DNA of 64,000 bases from Closterium sp. Naga37s-1 (taxonomy: Eukaryota > Streptophyta > Zygnematophyceae > Desmidiales > Closteriaceae): contig CANJKZ010000398.1 in NCBI GenBank assembly GCA_947471745.1, positions 836,501 through 900,500 of the forward strand. Direction: 5' to 3'. The translations under genes and the position numbers were made by a program. Below are positions 1 through 9,374 of the stretch, piece by piece. How positions within the stretch are numbered: the first letter of the stretch is position 1; each line of letters starts with the position of its first letter. The notes beneath the pieces are model-generated. The model was not told the DNA's origin and ran no database searches. It saw only the letters and a list, made by a program, of their open reading frames with translations.

Positions 1-2221
1 CATCAACATGTACATGCACCAAGTGAGCATCAACATGTACATGCACCAAGTGAGCATCAACATGTACATGCACCAAGTGAGCATCAACATGTACATGCAC
101 CAAGTGAGCATCAACATGTACATGCACCAAGTGAGCATCAACATGTCCATGCACCAAGTGAGCATCAACATGTCCACGCACCAAGTGAGCATCAACATGT
201 CCATGCACCAAGTGAGCATCAACATGTACATGCACCAAGTGAGCATCAACATGTACATGCACCAAGTGAGCATCAACATGTCCATGCACCAAGTGAGCAT
301 CAACATGTCCATGCACCAAGTGAGCATCAACATGTACATGCACCAAGTGAGCATCAACATGTACATGCACCAAGTGAGGATCAACATGTACATGCACCAA
401 GTGAGCATCAACATGTACATGCACCAAGTGAGCATCAACATGTACATGCACCAAGTGAGCATCAACATGTACATGCACCAAGTGAGCATCAACATGTACA
501 TGCACCAAGTGAGCATCAACATGTCCATGCACCAAGTGAGCATCAACATGTACATGCACCAAGTGAGCATCAACATGTACATGCACCAAGTGAGCATCAA
601 CATGTACATGCACCAAGTGAGCATCAACATGTACATGCACCAAGTGAGCATCAACATGTACATGCACCAAGTGAGCATCAACATGTCCATGCACCAAGTG
701 AGCATCAACATGTACATGCACCAAGTGAGCATCAACATGTCCATGCACCAAGTGAGCATCAACATGTACATGCACCAAGTGAGCATCAACATGTACATGC
801 ACCAAGTGAGCATCAACATGTACATGCACCAAGTGAGCATCAACATGTACATGCACCAAGTGAGCATCAACATGTACATGCACCAAGTGAGCATCAACAT
901 GTCCATGCACCAAGTGAGCATCAACATGTCCATGCACCAAGTGAGCATCAACATGTACATGCACCAAGTGAGCATCAACATGTCCATGCACCAAGTGAGC
1001 ATCAACATGTACATGCACCAAGTGAGCATCAACATGTACATGCACCAAGTGAGCATCAACATGTCCATGCACCAAGTGAGCATCAACATGTACATGCACC
1101 AAGTGAGCATCAACATGTACATGCACCAAGTGAGCATCAACATGTACATGCACCAAGTGAGCATCAACATGTCCATGCACCAAGTGAGCATCAACATGTA
1201 CATGCACCAAGTGAGCATCAACATGTCCATGCACCAAGTGAGCATCAACATGTACATGCACCAAGTGAGCATCAACATGTACATGCACCAAGTGAGCATC
1301 AACATGTACATGCACCAAGTGAGCATCAACATGTACATGCACCAAGTGAGCATCAACATGTACATGCACCAAGTGAGCATCAACATGTACATGCACCAAG
1401 TGAGCATCAACATGTACATGCACCAAGTGAGCATCAACATGTACATGCACCAAGTGAGCATCAACATGTACATGCACCAAGTGAGCATCAACATGTGCAT
1501 GCACCAAGTGAGCATCAACATGTACATGCACCAAGTGAGCATCAACATGTACATGCACCAAGTGAGCATCAACATGTACATGCACCAAGTGAGCATCAAC
1601 ATGTACATGCACCAAGTGAGCATCAACATGTACATGCACCAAGTGAGCATCAACATGTCCATGCACCAAGTGAGCATCAACATGTACATGCACCAAGTGA
1701 GCATCAACATGTACATGCACCAAGTGAGCATCAACATGTACATGCACAAAGTGAGCATCAACATGTACATGCACCAAGTGAGCATCAACATGTACATGCA
1801 TCAAGTGAGCATCAACATGTACATGCACCAAGTGAGCATCAACATGTACATGCACCAAGTGAGCATCAACATGTACATGCACCAAGTGAGCATCAACATG
1901 TACATGCACCAAGTGAGCATCAACATGTACATGCACCAAGTGAGCATCAACATGTACATGCACCAAGTGAGCATCAACATGTACATGCATCAAGTGAGCA
2001 TCAACATGTACATGCACCAAGTGAGCATCAACATGTACATGCACCAAGTGAGCATCAACATGTACATGCACCAAGTGAGCATCAACATGTACATGCACCA
2101 AGTGAGCATCAACATGTACATGCACCAAGTGAGCATCAACATGTACATGCACCAAGTGAGCATCAACATGTACATGCACCAAGTGAGCATCAACATGTAC
2201 ATGCACCAAGTGAGCATCAAC
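1..2221. repeat. 27-bp minisatellite, about 82 copies
   Basis: Head-to-tail 27-bp units fill the left edge and run off the window. Read on the plus strand each unit encodes MYMHQVSIN. The main variant has tcc for tac (MSMHQVSIN), and a few units carry other single changes. Because 27 is a multiple of three and no frame-specific stop occurs, the array is open on both strands for long stretches, which mimics a 787-residue protein. I read it as non-coding. It lies directly downstream of the last ABCC exon in the window, so it is probably intron of that minus-strand gene. Confidence 0.93.
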
Positions 2222-2227
2222 ACGCCC

Positions 2228-2262
2228 GCCACGAGCAGCACTGAGATGTCGATCGCGAGCGA
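2228..2262 (-). repeat. Decayed copy of the 3' edge of an ABCC exon
   Basis: On the minus strand this stretch resembles the end of the ABCC exon at 2351-2590, including the shared run GTGCTGCTCG, with a few substitutions and one-base shifts. It sits between the real exon and the 27-bp array. I treat it as a partial exon duplicate rather than a further exon. Confidence 0.55.
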
Positions 2263-2350
2263 AACCACCAACCCACCTTTGGAGCAAATTCAGCCCAACC
2301 AACCCACCTTAGGGGCAAAGTCAACCCAACCCAACCCTCCCACCACCCAC

Positions 2351-5300
2351 CGAGCAGCACGGAGACGGTGATCTCCTTCATCTCCTCCGCCCGTCTCGCC
2401 TCTATCCGCCCCTTGAACAGCGCCTCCCACCCGTTGAGCTTCACGGCACGCACGGCCCCCACGGCCTCGGAGAGCAGGCGCACGCGCGCATCGGTGCGCG
2501 CTATGAGGCGGTGGCGCACCGCTGACAGGCGCCCCATGAGCACCCCGTTGAACGGCATCAGCAGCAGCATTGTGGCCAGCCCCGCCAGGGCTGTGAGCAT
2601 GGGGAAAGGAAGGGCAGGCGGGGGAAGGGGGAGGATTGAGTACTGGAACAGGCGCCCCATGAGCACCCCGTTAATAGCACCATCAAGAGCAGCATGGTGC
2701 CCAGCCCTGCCAGAGCTGCAAGGATGTGGGATGGCATGGCACGTCATGGCACGTCATGGCACGTCATGGCACGTCATTGCACGTCATGGCACGTCATGGC
2801 ACGTCATGGCACGTCATGGCACGTCATGGCACGTCATGGCATGGTACATCATGGCATGGGATGGCACCTCATGCCATGGAATGACATGGCATGGAATGGC
2901 ACGTCATGGCATGGCATGGCATGGCATGGCATGGCATGGCATGGCATGGCATGGCATGGCATGGCACGTCATGGCATGGCACGCACGTCATGGCATGGCA
3001 TGGACTCCAAAAAAGAGTGGAGAATGAACTCACCAGGAATGACAGAGAGGAAGTGGAAGAGGAAGGCCAATGCACCTGGTGGGGGGAAAACGAGGAATGG
3101 AGTGAAGGGTTGATTTGAACGGCCCGGGTGTCGGGGTGGAGAGGTAAGTGGGTGAAGGGGTGGAGGGGTGGAAGTTAAAGAGTGAAGGGGTGAAGGGGTG
3201 AATATTGAAACCAGAAAGGGGCACTAAGTTGCTGCTTCTGTGTTGTCGAGTACGTGAGAAGGCTAGACGGCAAGAAGGCAAACAGACAAGCAGGCAAGCA
3301 GGCGCACAGGCGGACACAGGTGGAACGACGTTTTCCATTAACCCCCGGTCGCTCCCCAACCCTGTCTCAAGTAAATCGCCTCCTTCTCCTGAGAAGCAGG
3401 GCCAACAACAACCCCCTCACCGATAATCTGCAGGGCAGCTCGCCCATGATCTGCAGGACTGCAACTCCTCCCCCCCCTCTCCCCCCAAGCTCATCAAAGC
3501 AGCCCCCCTCACCCATGATCTGCACAACTGCAATTCCTCCCCCCCCTCTCCCCCCAAGCTCATCAAAGCAGCCCCCCTCACCCATGATCTGCAGGGGCCC
3601 ACTCCACACGATGTGCAGATAGATGCACAGCTTCGCCAGCTTCTCCGCATCGTTGCTCTGCAGATTCACCTGCTCAGGTGGAAACAACAGAAGCGGGTTG
3701 CAGCACAGGGCTTGAGTTGAGAGCAGTGTGGTGGAGTGGAGGTCCGTGCAGGTCAGCAGGTCAACAACCACATGACCACTGCGTTGTGGGGAAGGGGCTC
3801 ACATTGAGGAGTGTGAGCGGGAGATGTGGGATCAACGAGCGTGGAAGGGCAGACAGAGGGGTTGAGCATGGCATGGAACAGAGGGGTTGAGCATGTCATG
3901 GAACAGAGGGGTTGAGCATGGCATGGAACAGAGGGGTTGAGCATGTCATGGAACAGAGGGGTTGAGCATGGCATGGAACAGAGGGGTTGAGCATGTCATG
4001 GAACAGAGGGGTTGAGCATGTCATGGAACAGAGGGGTTGAGCATGTCATGGAACAGAGGGGTTGAGCATGGCATGGAACAGAGGGGTTGAGCATGTCATG
4101 GAACAGAGGGGTTGAGCATGGCATGGAACAGAGGGGTTGAGCATGGCATGGAACAGAGGGGTTGAGCATGTCATGGAACAGAGGGGTTGAGCATGGCATG
4201 GAACAGAGGGGTTGAGCATGTCATGGAACAGAGGGGTTGAGCATGGCATGGAACAGAGGGGTTGAGCATGTCATGGAACAGAGGGGTTGAGCATGGCATG
4301 GAACAGAGGGGTTGAGCATGGCATGGAACAGAGGGGTTGAGCATGTCATGGAACAGAGGGGTTGAGCATGGCATGGAACAGAGGGGTTGAGCATGTCATG
4401 GAACAGAGGGGTTGAGCATGGCATGGAACAGAGGGGTTGAGCATGTCATGGAACAGAGGGGTTGAGCATGGCATGGAACAGAGGGGTTGAGCATGGCATG
4501 GAACAGAGGGGTTGAGCATGTCATGGAACAGAGGGGTTGAGCATGGCATGGAACAGAGGGGTTGAGCATGTCATGGAACAGAGGGGTTGAGCATGTCATG
4601 GAACAGAGGGGTTGAGCATGTCATGGAACAGAGGGGTTGAGCATGGCATGGAACAGAGGGGTTGAGCATGGCATGGAACAGAGGGGTTGAGCATGGCATG
4701 GAACAGAGGGGTTGAGCATGTCATGGAACAGAGGGGTTGAGCATGGCATGGAACAGAGGGGTTGAGCATGGCATGGAACAGAGGGGTTGAGCATGGCATG
4801 GAACAGAGGGGTTGAGCATGTCATGGAACAGAGGGGTTGAGCATGCCATGGAACAGAGGGGTTGAGCATGGCATGGAACAGAGGGGTTGAGCATGGCATG
4901 GAACAGAGGGGTTGAGCATGTCATGGAACAGAGGGGTTGAGCATGGCATGGAACAGAGGGGTTGAGCATGTCATGGAACAGAGGGGTTGAGCATGTCATG
5001 GAACAGAGGGGTTGAGCATGTCATGGAACAGAGGGGTTGAGCATGTCATGGAACAGAGGGGTTGAGCATGGCATGGAACAGTGGGGTTGAGCATGTCATG
5101 GAACAGAGGGGTTGAGCATGGCATGGAACAGAGGGGTTGAGCATGGCATGGAACAGAGGGGTTGAGCATGTCATGGAACAGAGGGGTTGAGCATGTCATG
5201 GAACAGAGGGGTTGAGCATGTCATGGAACAGAGGGGTTGAGCATGGCATGGAACAGAGGGGTTGAGCATGGCATGGAACAGAGGGGTTGAGCATGTCATG

Positions 5301-8086
5301 GAACAGAGGGGTTGAGCATGGCATGGAACAGAGGGGTTGAGCATGTCATGGAACAGAGGGGTTGAGCATGTCATGGAACAGAGGGGTTGAGCATGGCATG
5401 GAACAGAGGGGTTGAGCATGTCATGGAACAGAGGGGTTGAGCATGTCATGGAACAGAGGGGTTGAGCATGGCATGGAACAGAGGGGTTGAGCATGGCATG
5501 GAACAGAGGGGTTGAGCATGTCATGGAACAGAGGGGTTGAGCATGTCATGGAACAGAGGGGTTGAGCATGTCATGGAACAGAGGGGTTGAGCATGGCATG
5601 GAACAGAGGGGTTGAGCATGGCATGGAACAGAGGGGTTGAGCATGTCATGGAACAGAGGGGTTGAGCATGGCATGGAACAGAGGGGTTGAGCATGTCATG
5701 GAACAGAGGGGTTGAGCATGTCATGGAACAGAGGGGTTGAGCATGGCATGGAACAGAGGGGTTGAGCATGTCATGGAACAGAGGGGTTGAGCATGGCATG
5801 GAACAGAGGGGTTGAGCATGTCATGGAACAGAGGGGTTGAGCATGGCATGGAACAGAGGGGTTGAGCATGTCATGGAACAGAGGGGTTGAGCATGGCATG
5901 GAACAGAGGGGTTGAGCATGGCATGGAACGAACGTATCACTTGGTGCCACATGGCTCGCTGCTACAGTGGCAGCAGAAGCTTGCTGCTACAGGCAGGTGT
6001 GAGGGGGCAGAGGGACGTACAATCTCCCCCAGGCTGGTGGAGTGGCGCGCTGCAGCAAAGATGCGCAGCGCCTTGGCGTAGATCAGCGCCACCATCGCCG
6101 TGCGCACCTGAGGGCACCGCGCCGTGAGAGAGGGAGTAGGGTGGAGGAAGGGGAGGAGGGGGGAGGAGGGGGAGGGACCGGAAGGGGGGGAGGGGTTATG
6201 GGGTTGGGAGGGCATGCAGCGGGGTGGAGATGCGCAGGGCAGGGCGTTGCAATACATGAGGGCAGGGCGTTGCAATACATGAGGGCAGGGCGTTGCAATA
6301 CATGAGCGCAGGGCGTTGCAATACATGAGGGCAGGGCGTTGCAATACATGAGCGCAGGGCGTTGCAATACATGAGCGCAGGGCGTTGCAATACATGAGCG
6401 CAGGGCGTTGCAATACATGAGCGCAGGGCGTTGCAATACATGAGCGCCACCAGTGCCGTGCGCACTTGAGGGCAGCGTGCCGTGCGAGAAGGAGGAAGGA
6501 GGAGCGGGTGAGATAGGCACACACGGGAGCACACACAAAGCCGCATAGGAGGAGAGGCAGTAGAGATACCACATGGGAGGAGAGGCACATACATGGGAGG
6601 AGAGGCACATACATGGGAGGAGAGGCGCATACATGGGAGGAGAGGCACATACATGGGAGGAGAGGCACATACATGGGAGGAGAGGCGCATACATGGGAGG
6701 AGAGGCACATACATGGGAGGAGAGGCGCATACATGGGAGGAGAGGCATGTGCGAGACTCTTCAAACTATTACACGGACGCACATGGGAGGAGAGGCAGTA
6801 GAGCAACGCACATGGGAGGAGAGGCGCATACATGGGAGGAGAGGCGGTAGAGCAACGCACATGGGAGGAGAGGCGGTAGAGCAACGCACATGGGAGGAGA
6901 GGCGGTAGAGGCGGTGGAAGTACTGATGGGCGACGAGCGACTGGCCCGCGTTGCACGCCAGCAGCACCCCCGCTAGCAGCAGCCCTGGCAGCCACGCTGG
7001 TAGCGAGGCGGCTAGTAACGAGGATGGGTGTGCGGAGGCAGAGAAAGGGAGTGGGTGAGTTGTGGCATGGGCGAATGGGGACGTGAAATCGGGTGTGGTG
7101 TTGGCGATTGGGGTTTGCATGTGGGGGAGCGCCTGAGGGACGAGAGAGAGGAGAGGGAAGAAGATCCAGGAGAGGAGTTGCGGTGCTGGGGGGAGAGAGG
7201 GGAGTGGGGAAGTGAAGGGGATAGCTGCGGGGGTAAAAGGGGTGGAGAGGAGCGAGCGGTGGAGGGACGGTGTGAGGGTGGAGGGGAGGGGGAGCGAGGA
7301 GTTGGGGAGGAAGTGCGAGGGACCAAAGAGGCCTTCCGGTGAGCTGCTGACCGCTGCTGCTGCTACAGCTGTGTGCGGGGGAGCTGTGACGTGGAATGAC
7401 GTCATGCTGAGGTGGAGGATGATCTGCTGCAGCAGCAGCGGCGAGGCGAGCTGCAGCAGGTCGTGAATGAGCTTGAGCGCCCCCGCTGCCATGAAGGGGT
7501 GCATGAACGCGCTCACCAGCGCGCGGGCTAGAGAGGGACGCCTGAGAGCACACAGCAGGGGGAGAGAGGGGGGAGAGGTAGTCAAGGGGAGAGGAGGGGA
7601 AGCGAGGGTGATGGGGAGAGGAGGAAGGGGGGGGTTGAGGGGGAGAGAGGTAAAGGGTTGTGATTCGGATAGGGGGAGAGGGAGGAAATGGGAAAGAGGC
7701 TGTCTGAGGAGCAGCAAGGGGTGGGCGAGGAGCAGCAAGGGGTGGGCGAGGAGCAGCAAGGGGTGGGCGAGGAGCTTGTCAACATGTATGTAGGAGAAAT
7801 GCGTGGCATGTATAATGTGTATGTATATATATGTGTGTGTACCATCTTTATCAATGCACTATCAATGCACATTATATGCATCTCTGCTCAAGCACCTGTG
7901 GGTGGCGGCCGTCTCAGCGTGCCACGCGGCCCTGAGAGAGGGTGCGACAGCGGCGGTGGAGTCGCGCGGGCAGAGCGGCGGCAGGTCGGAGGCGTGCAGC
8001 ACCTTGGCGTTGCCCACCCGGATCAGCGGCCCCACCCACGCGAAGGTCAGCCGCGCCCACAGCGACGCTTCGTCCTCCGGTGATGG
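2351..8086 (-). CDS. ABCC (MRP-type) ABC transporter, first membrane domain, partial
   Basis: Six exons of an ATP-driven multidrug-resistance-associated transporter; family members export conjugates across vacuolar or plasma membranes. Exons in order: 7896-8086 ([20 protein letters not shown], the pre-TMD1 signature); about 7391-7541 ([20 protein letters not shown], first helix); 6890 to about 6996 ([16 protein letters not shown]); 6021-6107 ([17 protein letters not shown]...GEI); 3582-3669 ([11 protein letters not shown]...VWSGPLQIM); 2351-2590 ([34 protein letters not shown]). The splice sites I could place are GT-AG and phase-compatible, and GEI/VNL joins into the expected GEIVNL motif. 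Roughly a dozen residues expected between PLQI and LAGLA were not found; a small exon may be missed or lost. Both nucleotide-binding domains and TMD2 must lie left of the window. The N-terminal start is not identified. The introns are packed with minisatellites. Confidence 0.8.
2651..2725 (-). repeat. Decayed copy of the 5' part of the exon at 2351-2590
   Basis: This repeats the [10 protein letters not shown]-coding part of the neighbouring exon plus its upstream region. The shared run ggcgccccatgagcacccc occurs here and at about 2530. The copy has base changes and lies on the acceptor side of the real exon. Confidence 0.7.
2738..3003. repeat. 10-bp (atggcacgtc) and 5-bp (atggc) tandem arrays
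   Basis: About ten near-perfect units of gcacgtcatg are followed by a run of gcatg pentamers. They lie in an intron of the ABCC gene. The 5-bp unit looks like a shortened version of the 10-bp one. Short frames here are repeat artefacts. Confidence 0.9.
3436..3592 (-). repeat. About 70-bp tandem copies of an exon 3' edge
   Basis: The segment acccatgatctgca, which is the end of the ABCC exon at 3582-3669 plus its GTGAGG donor, recurs twice more downstream at about 70-bp spacing. The copies are separated by a pyrimidine-rich stretch (tcctcccccccctctcc) and a shared ctcatcaaagcagcc block. At least the nearer copy keeps a donor-like GTGAGG. Confidence 0.75.
3862..5932. repeat. 25-bp minisatellite, about 83 copies, with 175-bp higher-order period
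   Basis: Units carry the core aacagaggggttgagcat followed by ggcatgg or gtcatgg. The g/t difference is a two-state variant that alternates irregularly. In the left half the variant pattern repeats every 175 bp (seven units), giving the same blocks starting near 3996, 4171 and 4346. The array lies in the ABCC intron between the exons at 6021-6107 and 3582-3669. Short minus-strand frames here are repeat artefacts. Confidence 0.93.
6228..6482. repeat. 23-bp array ending in a decayed exon copy
   Basis: About nine units of 23 bp (core gcagggcgttgcaatacat) lie on the acceptor side of the ABCC exon at 6021-6107. The array ends at 6441-6482 in a near-copy of the start of that exon and its acceptor: gcgccaccagtgccgtgcgc versus gcgccaccatcgccgtgcgc. 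The unit itself matches the exon segment gcgcagcgccttggcgtaga at about 16 of 23 positions, so the array probably grew from the exon. Confidence 0.75.
6565..6905. repeat. 20-bp array grown from an exon end and splice donor
   Basis: Units contain acatgggaggagaggc followed by variable bases. Next to the ABCC exon ending at 6890 the units also contain ggtagagcaacg, that is, the exon end plus its GTGCGT donor. Three donor-bearing copies are clear. Farther away the units lose the donor and become a plain 20-bp array. Confidence 0.75.
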
Positions 8087-9218
8087 CTGCAGGGAGACGG
8101 AGGGGTGGGACCCCGGGGAGGGGGGATAAGGAGAGGAGGGGGGTAGGAGTGCAGGGAAAGGGGCGAATGGGAGGTGAAGTGTGACTCTTGGGAAGCGGAG
8201 TGAATTTGAAAGGGAATGCTCCCTCCAATGCTGCTCGCTGCTGCTCGCTGGGGCTCGCCGGCTGCTGGCTGGATAGGCGGTGATCGGCGCGGAATCAAAG
8301 GGGCCGCCGCCTGCCCTGCTCCCCTATTCCCATGTCGGCTGCCTTACCCCTGCGACGCCATCGCGGCCGTCCGTCGAGGCCGCCATCGCGAATCAACGGC
8401 GCCTCAACCACCTGCTGCTAATCGCTTTCGACGATCCACAAGTCGAATCTCTAAGCCGACAACTATCCAATCCTGACGCCGCATAAGTCGGGCTTCTGAG
8501 TCGCGCTACCGAGTCGTTGTTGCGATCGTCACCGCTGATCGATCGGTCGCGCGGCGGACACGACCACGACTCGTTTAACTGTTGGTTTCCTATATCGGCG
8601 ATAGCACCGCGAATCTCGCCAATGAGCCAGCAGCCCTGATCCGAGCTAGGCAAGCCTCCCCTGTCATAGTTTGCAGATTGAAGCGGAAGGTTTACAATGG
8701 GCGCATTTTGGTGCACATACATTGCAGTTCATTTTCTGTGGCTCATGACGGTTCCACATAGTGAAATTCTGTTATCAGTCTTACGTATACTTGCACCGAG
8801 ACGCAACATATTAGACCGCACAGAAACGAACACGATGCCAGCGCGCTGCACTTCTCTGTACCTTTTGCACTCTGGGGCACTGCTGCATTTATCGTTCGAT
8901 CGGCCATACGATCGAGTGGTGTCGGTGCGACCACGTGTGGTTCGTCATTGGAGAAGACCTCGCCCGATTGTACGCGTTTACGATCCTTTGTGTTCACTAC
9001 ACAACAGAAAAATGGATATCAGAATCCTATTTTATGAATGTTCATTTCAAAGAAAATAGTTACTAGCTATGAATAGAAATATGAAATTAAATTATCATAT
9101 AAATGTCAAATATTAATATGCTGCATTATTTATACTTCTCAAGCATCTACAACTCTTATACATTCTTTTTTTTACGTACATGCTTTGCACCCACACAAAA
9201 TCGCGTATGAGCCTTTCG
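8087..9218. other. Upstream region of the ABCC gene, nothing recognised
   Basis: No coding region I can support. The first part is GC-rich, with weak frames on both strands that match no family I know. From about 9060 it is AT-rich. An earlier ABCC exon or the promoter may lie here. A CACGTG core occurs at 8932-8937, which alone is weak evidence. Confidence 0.4.
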
Positions 9219-9250
9219 TGTTGTGATCAAGAGATTGATCGTGCCTAGGA

Positions 9251-9374
9251 TGTCAGATTTATATGACATAGCTACTGTAGGCTATAGTGGGGTAGCACAT
9301 ATGGGGTACAGTTTTCTAGGGTTTGCTTTTGTACCCAACTTTCCCTTAGTCAATTCATTCCTCGTAATTTCTCA
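9251..9374 (+). repeat. Copia-1 5' LTR (124 bp)
   Basis: Starts tgtcagatttatatg and ends tttctca. The primer-binding site tggtatagagcgggttcc follows at once. It shares the ggctatagtggggtagc block with the LTRs at 36001 and 41887. Confidence 0.93.

Noticed and set aside
8-2371. A 787-residue plus-strand reading frame of MYMHQVSIN repeats
   Set aside because: It is the 27-bp minisatellite; the opposite strand is equally open and the frame ends in unrelated intron sequence.
2217-2747. Single 176-codon minus-strand frame as one exon
   Set aside because: Only 2351-2590 matches ABCC transporters; the ends are intron and partial exon copies.
3753-5799. Repeated small minus-strand proteins of the [17 protein letters not shown] type
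   Set aside because: They are products of the 25-bp array, which has stops in a regular pattern; no conserved protein is involved.
3862-5932. Possible CRISPR array from regular 25-bp repeats
   Set aside because: There are no unique spacers; units abut directly. The setting is a eukaryotic intron.
8393-8722. A 109-codon minus-strand frame upstream of the ABCC gene
   Set aside because: No ABCC N-terminal membrane-domain features and no supported splice link to the exon at 8086.
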